A DNA stretch of 40,891 nt from Flavobacterium sp. (GTDB lineage Bacteria; Bacteroidota; Bacteroidia; Flavobacteriales; Flavobacteriaceae). Below the pieces are notes generated by a model. The model did no database searches and was not told where the DNA came from. It saw nothing but the letters and a program-made list of their open reading frames with translations. Shown in pieces: positions 25,453 to 34,441 of the stretch. Numbering within the stretch: the first letter of the stretch is position 1; every line of letters starts with the position of its first letter. The translations under genes and the position numbers were made by a program. The DNA is taken from NCBI RefSeq assembly GCF_027490375.1, contig NZ_JAIXYH010000095.1:1-40891 (forward strand). The letters are read 5' to 3'.

Positions 25453-26085
25453 TTAACCTTTGTTACCCATTGCAGAAAGCATTCCGCCATAAACATTATT
25501 AAGTGTAGCGATATTTGCTGTCATGGCAGCCATTTGCTCCTTCAAGCGCGTTGCGTTGTCCGCAATTTCTTTATTTGCCTCAGCATTACGATTAGCGCTT
25601 TCCAATTGAATTTTGTATAGATTGTTCAAAGATTCCATTTGAGCAGCAGCTATAGAAAGCTCTTCGCTATATTTTTTTGTTGCAGCAATTCCGTCTGCAG
25701 CTGGTGAGATTCCTTTAGCAGCACTTTCGAAATTTTTGATGCTATTACCTAAGCTTGCCATCAACTCTCCGTCGATCTTAGCTTCTTTCAATAAATTATC
25801 TAATTTCTGAGATAATAGTCCTTGTGCATCTTTTGGATCTTCTTTCTTACCACGCTCTTTAGCTTCACCACCTGCTAATTCAGGATATACCAACGACCAA
25901 TCCAACTCTTTATCAACTGGATCGAATGCAGAAAGACCAAAGATAAGCGCCTCAGTTCCCAAACCTATAATAAGCATCGCTGATGCAAAAGGCCAGTGCA
26001 TCAATTTGAATAATGCTCCGATGATTACTACTGCCGCCCCCATACCGTAAGCGAAATTCATTGCTTTTTTACTTAAAAATGCCAT
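25453..26085 (-). CDS. gldL: T9SS motor protein GldL
   Basis: A 210-residue inner-membrane protein. Two transmembrane helices lie at about 10-28 and 36-55. Between and within them are KLMHWPFASAM (Lys27, His30) and GLGTEALIFGLSAFDP. The buried Glu45 corresponds to the conserved glutamate essential for the GldLM proton channel. A long cytoplasmic helical tail (about 95-205) follows, with AAQMESLNNLYKIQLESANR. It is the stator-like partner of GldM. The stop is 53 bp before gldM and the start is 50 bp after gldK. Confidence 0.95.
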   Translation of the reverse strand: MAFLSKKAMNFAYGMGAAVVIIGALFKLMHWPFASAMLIIGLGTEALIFGLSAFDPVDKELDWSLVYPELAGGEAKERGKKEDPKDAQGLLSQKLDNLLKEAKIDGELMASLGNSIKNFESAAKGISPAADGIAATKKYSEELSIAAAQMESLNNLYKIQLESANRNAEANKEIADNATRLKEQMAAMTANIATLNNVYGGMLSAMGNKG

Positions 26086-26135
26086 AATAAATAGTTTTTT
26101 GTTTTAAGAGTAATTAATTGTTGGTTTAAAGAGTT

Positions 26136-27557
26136 TTATTTTTTTGGCGCGTTGCCAGTTACTTGTAATCCCATGTAATCTTGAACAGTTCGGAATCCGA
26201 TGTAGCTTCTTGCTGTATCCGCGTATTCGAAGTCGCGTGTACTAACTTGCAAGTAATAGCTCACATCTTTCCAAGATCCACCGCGAACCACTTTACGTAA
26301 ATTCTTAGTATCTGGCACATTCGGATTCATAGTACTTACATACTCGTAAGCTCCTGGATCATAAGATGAATCTGTCCACTCCGCTACGTTGCCCGCCATG
26401 TTGTACAAGTTGTAGCCATTCGGATCGTACGATTTTGCTTCAACAGTGTATAGTGCACCATCAGCAGCATAATCACCACGATTAGGCTTAAAGTTTGCTA
26501 AATAACAACCTCTGTCGTTCTTCGCGTAAGGACCACCCCATGGGTAGGTTGCAGATTCGAGACCACCTCTAGCTGCATACTCCCACTCTGCCTCAGTTGG
26601 CAAACGGAATGAATTGACAAAATCCTGTTTCTTTTTCTTAGACTTTATGTAAGTATTCTTATTTAAAGTTCTCCATGCACAGAAAGCCTTTGCTTGCTTC
26701 CAGTTCACACCCACAACTGGGTAATCAGAATAAGCTTGGTGCCAAAAATAATCGTTGTGCATTGGCTCGTTGTACGAATAAGCAAAATCTTTAATCCATG
26801 CAGTTGTATCTGGATAAACTGGCTCTTGTTCAGTACGAATAAAGTCTTTACGACGTCCGTTCTTCGCTTTAGCAGCAGCTTGTATATCCATCCACGAATA
26901 GCGGAACTTTAATTTAGAAACATCTATTGTTCTTAAACCATTGTAGGCTTCGGCAATTGGAATGTACATACTATCCATAACTTCAACGTAGTGTTCGTCT
27001 GGATATTTCTGAACATTTGTCTGCAATTTCACCTTACGGTTCAACTTACGACCTGCGTACATATCTTCATCTGTACCTACACTGTAGTAGTTTTCATACA
27101 TGTACTTGTCGTAGGCCGACATTTTTGCAGGATCAGCATCTGCAAAAGCATAGTCGTTGATACTACCTCCTGCTTTTTTACCGCCGCCTTTACCAGCTGC
27201 ACCTCCTGCCGCAGCGCCTCCGCCACCACCTACTTCATCAGCCATGATCGCCAGACGCACACGAATAATGGAATCTTTAACCCATTCTACAAACTGACGG
27301 TATTCGCTGTTTGTAATTTCGGTTTCATCCATGTAAAATGAACGAACGGTCACAGTTTTGGTAGGGGCATCACCAATGTTTGCCAAATCATCATCTGATT
27401 TACCCATGATAAAAGAGCCTCCCGGCACCAAAGTCATCCCATAAGGCTTCTCTGGATGCCATTTCTTCCCTTTTACACCTACAAGCTCTCCCTTGTCGCC
27501 GGAACTACAGCTAAACAACAGTGAGGATAATGCTGCAAACGCAATGAACTTCTTCAT
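26136..27557 (-). CDS. gldK: T9SS lipoprotein GldK
   Basis: A 473-residue protein from the ATG at 27557; the longer frame to 27626 would add residues unlike a signal peptide and would place the lipobox too far in. The start MKKFIAFAALSSLLFSCSSG is a lipoprotein signal (lipobox LFSC, Cys17). The rest has the formylglycine-generating-enzyme-like fold without its catalytic cysteines: GMTLVPGGSFIMGK, YPVVGVNWKQAKAFCAWR, RLPTEAEWEYAARGG and RKVVRGGSWKDVSYYL. GldK builds the outer ring of T9SS with GldN. Between about residues 108 and 131 a low-complexity Gly/Ala/Lys stretch interrupts the domain (27163-27234). It is the first gene of the operon, with its own promoter at 27596. Confidence 0.95.
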   Translation of the reverse strand: MKKFIAFAALSSLLFSCSSGDKGELVGVKGKKWHPEKPYGMTLVPGGSFIMGKSDDDLANIGDAPTKTVTVRSFYMDETEITNSEYRQFVEWVKDSIIRVRLAIMADEVGGGGGAAAGGAAGKGGGKKAGGSINDYAFADADPAKMSAYDKYMYENYYSVGTDEDMYAGRKLNRKVKLQTNVQKYPDEHYVEVMDSMYIPIAEAYNGLRTIDVSKLKFRYSWMDIQAAAKAKNGRRKDFIRTEQEPVYPDTTAWIKDFAYSYNEPMHNDYFWHQAYSDYPVVGVNWKQAKAFCAWRTLNKNTYIKSKKKKQDFVNSFRLPTEAEWEYAARGGLESATYPWGGPYAKNDRGCYLANFKPNRGDYAADGALYTVEAKSYDPNGYNLYNMAGNVAEWTDSSYDPGAYEYVSTMNPNVPDTKNLRKVVRGGSWKDVSYYLQVSTRDFEYADTARSYIGFRTVQDYMGLQVTGNAPKK

Positions 27558-27595
27558 ATAAAATCGGGTTATTTTGTATTCTAATTTTAAGGGCG

Positions 27596-27626
27596 TAAAC
27601 CTATCTAATATTTTTTGAATAAACAA
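27596..27626 (-). promoter_or_regulatory. Promoter of the gldKLMN operon (TTG-N20-TAGGTTTA)
   Basis: On the minus strand TTG (27624-27626) is followed after 20 bp by TAGGTTTA (27596-27603), 7 of 8 matches to TAnnTTTG. The expected leader to the ATG at 27557 is about 30 bases. This supports gldK being transcribed separately from the upstream topA pair. Confidence 0.65.
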
Positions 27627-27713
27627 TTAATTTACTAACAAAAAGCTAATTTAATGTGAAATCAACTACTGTAATCACTGATTCATTCACGAATATTCAT
27701 GTTTCAAATCAAA

Positions 27714-28862
27714 TCATACGATAGCCTTTCGTATTGCTTTCCAGTACCTTTCGGGAATATCCTGCTCGCAAGCTTGTAAGTAATCGTCGTATGAACAAGG
27801 TAATAACGACGTTCTTTTTGATTTAGTGTGTGAATTCATATTAACAATTTCAATCCACCATCTTCCCGTTTTATCACTCTTGTAAAACACCATTTCCTCA
27901 CCTTCGTGTGGAACTATATATCTGATGTAGCTCTCTTTGCCACCAAAAGGATAATCTCCAGCTCTGTACTGAAAGCCATCGATAAAGTACCATACCATCT
28001 GCGAAAGCAACTTTAGCTCGCGCTGATTACCTTGAACATTGAATAAACCCAAACTTGATGTTTTATCGCTGATACCTGCATACCGCATCAAGGCGCAAAT
28101 TTCTCGACCTGTAAATCCGTTTGGTTCACCTGGCAGATTAAAAGTAACGTCGGCCGAAACCGCATTAATGTCTACACTTACTAAATCGGCATCGCGAAAC
28201 ACTGGCTCGGCTAATTCTATTTTGCCGCTTATTTCTCCTAAACGATATGCTTCGAAATACAACTTATCAACCAAATCAATCTCTTCTTGGGCATTATAAT
28301 AGGTTTGATATCCCAAATTTGCGTAGTTGAACAAATTGTTTGGTTGTTCCATGATGATGGGCGAAAGATAAGATTCTGCAGAAATAGCATCTGGAGCCTT
28401 TCCCAAATCAAATTTGTAATCGATCCCAACCAAATTAACCATTTGATCCAACTTATCGTAAGCTCGATACATCGGATAAGTCAAATCTTGTGAACCGCCA
28501 ATCACTATAGGAATAACGCGATTCTTTATCAGATCGGCACATAAGCTTTGCAACGCAAAATACGTGTCTTCTGGTGCCTCACCAGGAATTAATGTTCCTA
28601 AATCGGCGACAGACGACAGCCAATTCCCTGGAAACATCGTGTAAAAATGCTTTCGAAATTGATTTTCTATACCTGAAACTGTTTGTTGCGAACTGTTTCG
28701 GTACTCAGGCACAAATACTAATGCAAGCTTTACTTTCTCTAAATCCGGGAAATCTGTTTCAGTATGAAGTACAATTTTAGACCCCAATTGCTGCATGTTG
28801 CACGATTGAGCAAAGGCGAACATTTCCTCGGAAACGGGAGTTAAAAAATCAAGACCTGACAT
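27714..28862 (-). CDS. Arginase-fold protein with altered metal-site motifs
   Basis: A 382-residue protein with the overall layout of the arginase/formimidoylglutamase family, and usually annotated as formimidoylglutamase in this position. The motifs that bind the two Mn ions are changed. GGDH(S) is replaced by GGSQD (near residue 122), DAHxD by DYKFD (near 150) and SxDxDxxDP by SVDINAVSA (near 230). With His and several Asp ligands lost, ureohydrolase activity is unlikely. It lies 3 bp after topA and just before gldK. From memory, that order is seen in other Flavobacteriia. A structural or regulatory role linked to gliding or secretion is possible but unproven. Confidence 0.8.
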   Translation of the reverse strand: MSGLDFLTPVSEEMFAFAQSCNMQQLGSKIVLHTETDFPDLEKVKLALVFVPEYRNSSQQTVSGIENQFRKHFYTMFPGNWLSSVADLGTLIPGEAPEDTYFALQSLCADLIKNRVIPIVIGGSQDLTYPMYRAYDKLDQMVNLVGIDYKFDLGKAPDAISAESYLSPIIMEQPNNLFNYANLGYQTYYNAQEEIDLVDKLYFEAYRLGEISGKIELAEPVFRDADLVSVDINAVSADVTFNLPGEPNGFTGREICALMRYAGISDKTSSLGLFNVQGNQRELKLLSQMVWYFIDGFQYRAGDYPFGGKESYIRYIVPHEGEEMVFYKSDKTGRWWIEIVNMNSHTKSKRTSLLPCSYDDYLQACEQDIPERYWKAIRKAIV

Positions 28863-28865
28863 GAA

Positions 28866-31376
28866 TTACTTTGATTTTTTTGTTTTTGCGGGAGCCTTCT
28901 TTGCTTTAGAGCCTGTTTTCGCAGGAGCTTTCTTCGCCGTTGCGCTTTCGATCATCGCTTTAACTTCCTCTAGCGTAAGTGCTTCTACTTTAACATCTTT
29001 ATTCAGTTCAATTTTGGTTTTACCTTTTATCAAAGTAAATCTACCCCAACGTGCTTTTTCGATAACGATGCCTTCAGCGGGCCATTCACGCAATACCTTC
29101 TCCTCCTCTTTCTTAAGCTTTTCCTGAATCAACTCCTCGATATCCTTTTGTGATAAGGAATCAAAATTATATTTCTTAGACACGTTAATGAACATGCTGT
29201 TCCACTTGATAAACGGACCGAAACGACCCACTCCTTTTTGCACCGGCAATTCATCGTACACAGCCACGGGTGCATCTGCTTGCAATTTCTCCTTTATGTA
29301 TTGCTGTGCAAGTTCATCAGTGACATCTAGAGGATCAACGCCCTTTGGCAATGAAACAAAAGTTTTGCCATAACGCACGTAAGGACCGTATCTTCCTGAA
29401 TTTACTTCGACTTCTTCGCCGTTGTAATCCGCTAATTTTTTGGGAAGCAAGAACAGATTTAGTGCATCTTCCAAAGTAATGGTGCCGATATTCTGTTCCG
29501 GACGCAAACTTGCAAAAACCTTTTGTTCGTCGTCTGGCTCGCCAATTTGTGCCATCGGACCGAATTTTCCTAGACGTACACTCACAGGTTTTCCCGATTT
29601 AGGATCTGTTCCCAGGATACGTTCACCGCTTTCGCGTTCGGCATTGGCTTCAACTTCTTTAACGTTCGGATGAAAGGTATTGTAGAAATCTTGCATCATG
29701 CGAGACCAATCGATGTTTCCTTCGGCAATTTCGTCGAAATCTTGTTCCACTTTTGCCGTGAAGTGATAGTCGAGAATGGCGCTAAAATTCTTTACCAGGA
29801 AGTCGTTTACAATAGTCCCGATGTCTGTCGGAACCAATTTCCCTTTGTCGGAACCCGTATTTTCGGTGAGCGTTTTCGAAGTAAGCTCCTTGCCTACTAA
29901 TTCGAACTGGAGGTACTTGCGTTCGGTTCCTTCGAGCGTTCCTTTTTCTACGTATTTTCTATTTATAATTGTAGAAATCGTAGGTGCGTAGGTCGACGGA
30001 CGTCCGATTCCTAATTCTTCTAATTTTTTAACTAGCGATGCTTCCGTGTAGCGCGCGGCTGGGCGTGAGTAGCGCTCGGTGGCAACTAGTGCTTTACGCA
30101 GAAGCGACTCGCCTTGCTTTAATGCCGGAAGCATGCCTTCTTGTTCTTCTTCATCATCGTCGCTACCTTCGAGATATACTTTAAGGAAGCCGTCGAAAAG
30201 AAGAACTTCGCCTGAAGCTTGAAATATCTCGCTGTGATTATTGGCTTGAATTTGAACGTTTGTGCGTTCTAGCTCGGCATCGCTCATTTGCGAAGCTATG
30301 GTTCTTTTCCATATCAGATCGTACAAACGGTCTTGGTCGCGATCGACGGAAATTGTATGTCGCGCCATATCTGTCGGACGGATTGCTTCGTGCGCTTCTT
30401 GCGCTCCTTTCGATTTGGTCACAAAACTGCGCGTCTTGGCGTAACGTTGTCCGTAAGAACTTACGATTTCCGCTTGTGCTGCTGCTAGAGCTTCTTGGCT
30501 CAAATTCACGCTGTCGGTACGCATGTAGGTAATTAAACCCGCTTCGTAAAGGCGTTGCGCTACTTGCATGGTAATTCCGACAGGCATATATAATTTACGT
30601 GCTGCTTCTTGTTGCAAGGTTGACGTAGTGAACGGAGCCGCGGGCGATTTACGTCCGGGTTTTGTTTCTAAAGAAGCTACTTGGTACGTTGAATCGGTAT
30701 TTTGTTTGAGAAATGCTTCGGCTTCCTCGGCTGTTTTAAATGACTTTGAGAGTTTAGCTTTTACTACTTTTCCGGCTTGGTTGGTGAATTCGGCAGCAAT
30801 GGTAAAGCTTGCAACAGGCTTGAATTCGATGATTTCGCGTTCGCGTTCTACGATTAGGCGCACAGCAACCGATTGCACGCGACCGGCAGATAAACCGCTT
30901 TTAATTTTGCGCCACAATACTGGCGATAGTTCGTAGCCCACTAAACGGTCGAGAACGCGACGCGCTTGTTGGGCATTTACAAGATTATAATCGATTTCTC
31001 GTGGATTTTCGATGGCTTTTTGGATGGCCGATTTAGTAATTTCGTGGAAAACGATTCGTTTGGTTTTCGACTTATCGAGTTTCAGTTCTTCGGCAAGGTG
31101 CCAGGAAATTGCTTCTCCTTCGCGGTCCTCATCGGAAGCGAGCCAAACCGTTTCGGCGGCTTTAGAAAGCGATTTTAATTTGCTGACCAAGGCTTTTTTG
31201 TCGGCCGAAACTTCGTAAGTGGGTTTAAAACCTTTGGTAACGTCGACCCCAATTTCCTTTGAAGGCAGATCGGCAATGTGGCCGTAGCTGGATTCCACCT
31301 GAAAATCTTTTCCTAGAAATTTCTCGATGGTTTTAGCTTTTGCGGGTGATTCGACTATTACTAAATTCTTTGGCAT
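28866..31376 (-). CDS. topA: DNA topoisomerase I
   Basis: An 836-residue type IA topoisomerase. The Toprim domain starts NLVIVESPAKAKTIEKFLG (Glu9) and has SDEDREGEAI (Asp82, Asp84, Glu86) for Mg binding. The catalytic tyrosine is Tyr284 in GLITYMRTDS. QQARRVLDRLVGYELSP and GLSAGRVQSVAVRLI are the usual strand-gate motifs. Instead of zinc fingers, the C-terminal part has several GRFGPF/GRYGPYV-type repeats (about 600-800). It ends in a Lys/Ala-rich tail (AKKAPAKTGSKAKKAPAKT), which probably binds DNA non-specifically. It relaxes negative supercoils. It begins a two-gene unit with the arginase-like gene (3-bp gap) and diverges from miaB. Confidence 0.96.
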   Translation of the reverse strand: MPKNLVIVESPAKAKTIEKFLGKDFQVESSYGHIADLPSKEIGVDVTKGFKPTYEVSADKKALVSKLKSLSKAAETVWLASDEDREGEAISWHLAEELKLDKSKTKRIVFHEITKSAIQKAIENPREIDYNLVNAQQARRVLDRLVGYELSPVLWRKIKSGLSAGRVQSVAVRLIVEREREIIEFKPVASFTIAAEFTNQAGKVVKAKLSKSFKTAEEAEAFLKQNTDSTYQVASLETKPGRKSPAAPFTTSTLQQEAARKLYMPVGITMQVAQRLYEAGLITYMRTDSVNLSQEALAAAQAEIVSSYGQRYAKTRSFVTKSKGAQEAHEAIRPTDMARHTISVDRDQDRLYDLIWKRTIASQMSDAELERTNVQIQANNHSEIFQASGEVLLFDGFLKVYLEGSDDDEEEQEGMLPALKQGESLLRKALVATERYSRPAARYTEASLVKKLEELGIGRPSTYAPTISTIINRKYVEKGTLEGTERKYLQFELVGKELTSKTLTENTGSDKGKLVPTDIGTIVNDFLVKNFSAILDYHFTAKVEQDFDEIAEGNIDWSRMMQDFYNTFHPNVKEVEANAERESGERILGTDPKSGKPVSVRLGKFGPMAQIGEPDDEQKVFASLRPEQNIGTITLEDALNLFLLPKKLADYNGEEVEVNSGRYGPYVRYGKTFVSLPKGVDPLDVTDELAQQYIKEKLQADAPVAVYDELPVQKGVGRFGPFIKWNSMFINVSKKYNFDSLSQKDIEELIQEKLKKEEEKVLREWPAEGIVIEKARWGRFTLIKGKTKIELNKDVKVEALTLEEVKAMIESATAKKAPAKTGSKAKKAPAKTKKSK

Positions 31377-31396
31377 ATGTAGCTTTGCTTTTGGCG

Positions 31397-31404
31397 CAAA
31401 AGTA
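31397..31404 (-). promoter_or_regulatory. Candidate -7 element (TACTTTTG) for topA
   Basis: On the minus strand TACTTTTG matches TAnnTTTG 20 bp before the topA ATG. No TTG is found at the ideal -33 spacing. Confidence 0.45.
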
Positions 31405-31508
31405 ATTGAAAAAAAATATTATCGACTCGCCGACGCGTTTTTGCTTAAAAATTGATTCGAAACGAACCGCTAACACCTTAATATAATACGTAAAGTGGTA
31501 ACGATTTT

Positions 31509-31652
31509 GTGCCGCCGGTTGCAGTGAAAAGCTTGCTGAACTAGAGGCAGTTGCATTTTGCAGGCGGGAAATGCGACCGGAGGAAGCGCTTACCCGACCA
31601 TAAAATGCCTGCCTGTAGAAAGCAACTTGTAACGAAAAACGGCAAAAGGCAC
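31509..31652 (+). repeat. Intergenic hairpin element, copy 4
   Basis: The left flank is GTGCCGCCGGTTGCAGTGAA and the right flank is CTTGTAACGAAAAACGGC, running to GGCAC. Inner arms GGCAGTTGCATTTT (31546-31559) and AAAATGCCTGCC (31602-31613) pair with a two-base bulge. The outermost GTGCC and GGCAC also pair. Unlike copies 1-3 it lies between divergent genes, so a terminator role does not explain it. Confidence 0.6.
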
Positions 31653-31673
31653 CCAAATCAATCTTCTGCCACA

Positions 31674-31704
31674 TTGTCAGTCGACCGAAATAGTATTATC
31701 TTTG
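31674..31704 (+). promoter_or_regulatory. Promoter of the miaB-secG operon (TTG-N20-TATCTTTG)
   Basis: TTG at 31674-31676 and TATCTTTG at 31697-31704 are 20 bp apart, a full Bacteroidota sigma-ABfr match. The TTG at 31702 lies inside the -7 element, so it cannot be the miaB start; the ATG at 31729 is used. Confidence 0.8.
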
Positions 31705-31728
31705 CACTCAAATTGTAAAGCGCGCCTG

Positions 31729-33177
31729 ATGGAGAAAGTGATCGATGAATCGATTCAGGGTTCGGCACTCGACCTAGTTTCGAAGCCTGAAAACTCAAAG
31801 AAATTATTTATAGAAAGTTACGGTTGTCAGATGAATTTTTCGGACAGCGAAATCGTTGCGTCTATTCTTGCTGAAACTGGATACAATACGACTAAAGTAC
31901 TTGAAGAAGCCGATTTAGTTCTGGTGAATACGTGTTCGATTCGGGACAAAGCCGAACAAACGGTTCGCAAACGTTTGGAGACCTACCAAGTAGCTAAGCG
32001 CAAAAATCCGTGTATGAAAGTGGGCGTTTTGGGCTGTATGGCTGAACGCTTGAAGAGTCAGCTTTTGGAAGAAGAAAAAATCGTTGATTTAGTTGTAGGA
32101 CCTGATGCCTACAAAGATTTACCCAATTTATTGTTGGAAGTTGAAGCCGGACGCGATGCGATAAACGTTATTTTATCGAAAGACGAAACCTACGGCGATA
32201 TTGCCCCGGTTCGATTAGATACAACAGGCGTTTCGGCCTTTGTTTCGATTACGCGGGGCTGCGACAACATGTGTACTTTTTGCGTAGTTCCTTTTACACG
32301 CGGAAGAGAACGCTCGCGCGAGCCGCAAAGCATTATGGATGAAATTGCCGATTTGTGGCAAAAAGGCTATAAGGAAGTAACGCTACTTGGCCAAAACGTT
32401 GACAGCTATTTGTGGTACGGCGGTGGTTTGAAGAAAGATTTTGTGAAGGCAACCGATTTACAAAAAGCAACAGCGGTTTCGTTTGCCGACTTGCTCGACC
32501 GCGTAGCCACAGCGTTTCCTAAACTTCGCGTTCGCTTTACGACGTCGAATCCGCAAGACATGCACAGCGAGGTTTTGGAAGTAATTGCCAAGCACGCCAA
32601 CATTTGCAAACACATTCACTTGCCTATTCAAAGTGGCAGCGATCGTATCTTGAAGTTAATGAACCGTTTGCATACCCGCGAAGAGTACTTTACCTTAATA
32701 GATAACGTGCGCAGAATTGTTCCGGATTGTGCTATTACTCAAGATATTATAACCGGATTTCCGACAGAAACAGAAGAAGATCATGCCGACACGATTGATT
32801 TGATGAAGAAAGTTCGGTACGACTTTGGATATATGTACGCCTACAGCGAGCGTCCGGGTACGTTAGCAGGCAGAAAAATGGAAGACGATGTTCCGCAGGA
32901 AGTAAAATTGCGACGACTAAGAGAAATTGTTGATTTACAGCAAATTCACTCTGCCGAACGCACCCAAGCTTTCGTCGGACAAATTGTAGAAGTTTTAGTA
33001 GAAAAAGAATCGAAGCGCAGCAAAGCTGAATGGGCGGGAAGAAATTCGCAGAACCTAACAACTGTTTTCCCAAAAGGGCACTATCAGGTTGGTGATTTTG
33101 TGAACGTATTGATACACCGATGCACTTCCGGGACCTTAATTGGCGAAGCTGTAGGATACGGATCAATGCAATCGTAA
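31729..33177 (+). CDS. miaB: tRNA-2-methylthio-N6-dimethylallyladenosine synthase MiaB
   Basis: A 482-residue radical-SAM methylthiotransferase. The N-terminal UPF0004 domain has the auxiliary cluster cysteines in [22 protein letters not shown] and [10 protein letters not shown]. The radical-SAM CxxxCxxC motif is [37 protein letters not shown] and [14 protein letters not shown] follow, and a C-terminal TRAM domain (about 410-480) closes the protein. It adds the methylthio group to i6A37 of tRNAs reading UNN codons. The start is the ATG at 31729, because the upstream TTG lies inside the promoter. It leads an operon of five genes with gaps of 3, 1, 4 and 10 bp. Confidence 0.95.
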   Translation: MEKVIDESIQGSALDLVSKPENSKKLFIESYGCQMNFSDSEIVASILAETGYNTTKVLEEADLVLVNTCSIRDKAEQTVRKRLETYQVAKRKNPCMKVGVLGCMAERLKSQLLEEEKIVDLVVGPDAYKDLPNLLLEVEAGRDAINVILSKDETYGDIAPVRLDTTGVSAFVSITRGCDNMCTFCVVPFTRGRERSREPQSIMDEIADLWQKGYKEVTLLGQNVDSYLWYGGGLKKDFVKATDLQKATAVSFADLLDRVATAFPKLRVRFTTSNPQDMHSEVLEVIAKHANICKHIHLPIQSGSDRILKLMNRLHTREEYFTLIDNVRRIVPDCAITQDIITGFPTETEEDHADTIDLMKKVRYDFGYMYAYSERPGTLAGRKMEDDVPQEVKLRRLREIVDLQQIHSAERTQAFVGQIVEVLVEKESKRSKAEWAGRNSQNLTTVFPKGHYQVGDFVNVLIHRCTSGTLIGEAVGYGSMQS

Positions 33178-33180
33178 ACT

Positions 33181-34440
33181 ATGGAAAGCGTACAATCAAT
33201 AAAGCAACGATTCGAGATTATCGGAAACGATCCGAAATTGAATCGTGCTATCGAAAAGGCGATTCAAGTGGCACCGACCGACATTTCGGTGTTGGTTGTG
33301 GGAGAAAGCGGCGTGGGAAAGGAAAGTATTCCGAAAATTATCCACGGACTTTCGCATCGCAAACACGGAAAATACATTGCTGTAAACTGCGGAGCGATAC
33401 CTGAAGGAACCATAGACAGTGAACTATTTGGGCACGAAAAAGGTGCTTTTACTGGAGCCACACAAACGCGCGAAGGCTATTTTGAAGTAGCCAACGGCGG
33501 AACGATATTTTTAGATGAAGTGGGCGAATTGCCCCTAACGACACAAGTTCGCTTATTGCGTGTTTTGGAAAACGGCGAGTTTATCAAAGTAGGATCGTCG
33601 CAGGTTCAGAAAACAAATGTGCGCATTGTTGCAGCTACGAACGTGGACATGTTTGCGGCAATCAGCAAAGGGAAATTTCGCGAAGATTTGTACTACCGAT
33701 TAAGTACGGTAGATATTCAATTACCGCCACTGCGTGAACGCAAAGACGACATCCATTTATTGTTTAGAAAATTTGCAGCCGATTTTGCGCACAAATACAA
33801 AATGCCTCCAATAAAGCTCGACGAGCAAGCGGTGCAGTTGTTGTTGCAATTTCGCTGGAGCGGAAACATTCGTCAATTGCGAAACGTTGCCGAACAACTT
33901 TCGGTATTGGAAACCACGCGCGACATTAACGCGGCGACATTGAAATCGTATTTACCGGGCGAAAACGTGAATTTACCCGCTGTAGTTTCAGAAAAAAAGA
34001 GCGATTCGGATTTTTCAACCGAAAGAGAGATTTTGTATAAAGTTCTTTTTGATATGAAAAGCGACTTGAACGACTTGAAGAAACTGACGCTCGATTTGAT
34101 TAAAAACGGTAGTGCAGCTGTAAACGAAACGCAAAGCGGTTTAATTCGAAAGATATACGGCACGGAAGAAGTAGAAACCGATACCGATTACGACGATAGT
34201 TCGCTTTCGGTAATTCAACCCGTAACTGCTCCAGCTAAAAAGGAGTTTCCGACTAGAGCCGACAATTATGTGTTTGCAGAAACCGTTGAAGAAGAAGAGA
34301 CGCTAAAACTCGAACAGAAAGAGATCGAAATGATTAAAAAATCATTGGAAAAGAATAAAGGTCGTCGTAAAGCTGCAGCCGATGAGTTAGGCATAAGCGA
34401 ACGCACCTTATATAGAAAAATCAAACAATTCGATTTGTAA
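33181..34440 (+). CDS. Sigma-54-dependent transcriptional activator without receiver domain
   Basis: A 419-residue protein. It goes almost directly into the AAA+ domain, with no receiver or GAF domain. The Walker A-like motif is GESGVGKES (near residue 39). The sigma-54-contacting loop is GAFTGA, preceded by ELFGHEK. Walker B lies in GGTIFLDEVGELPL, and an arginine-finger region (REDLYYRL) follows. After a variable linker (about 260-375) a Fis-type helix-turn-helix ends the protein (RRKAAADELGISERTLYRKI). All catalytic motifs are intact, so it should activate RpoN. Lack of a sensory domain suggests it is controlled by its level or by partners. It is the second gene of the operon, 3 bp after miaB. 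Confidence 0.92.
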   Translation: MESVQSIKQRFEIIGNDPKLNRAIEKAIQVAPTDISVLVVGESGVGKESIPKIIHGLSHRKHGKYIAVNCGAIPEGTIDSELFGHEKGAFTGATQTREGYFEVANGGTIFLDEVGELPLTTQVRLLRVLENGEFIKVGSSQVQKTNVRIVAATNVDMFAAISKGKFREDLYYRLSTVDIQLPPLRERKDDIHLLFRKFAADFAHKYKMPPIKLDEQAVQLLLQFRWSGNIRQLRNVAEQLSVLETTRDINAATLKSYLPGENVNLPAVVSEKKSDSDFSTEREILYKVLFDMKSDLNDLKKLTLDLIKNGSAAVNETQSGLIRKIYGTEEVETDTDYDDSSLSVIQPVTAPAKKEFPTRADNYVFAETVEEEETLKLEQKEIEMIKKSLEKNKGRRKAAADELGISERTLYRKIKQFDL

Positions 34441-34441
34441 C

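Larger units (their letters stand above)
31377..31728. other. Divergent topA / miaB intergenic region
   Basis: This 352-bp region holds a -7 element for topA on the minus strand (TACTTTTG at 31397-31404), the hairpin element copy 4 (31509-31652) and the miaB promoter (31674-31704). No gene is seen. Confidence 0.7.

Noticed and set aside
31702..31728. TTG start for miaB
   Set aside because: It lies inside the TATCTTTG promoter element; the ATG at 31729 is used.
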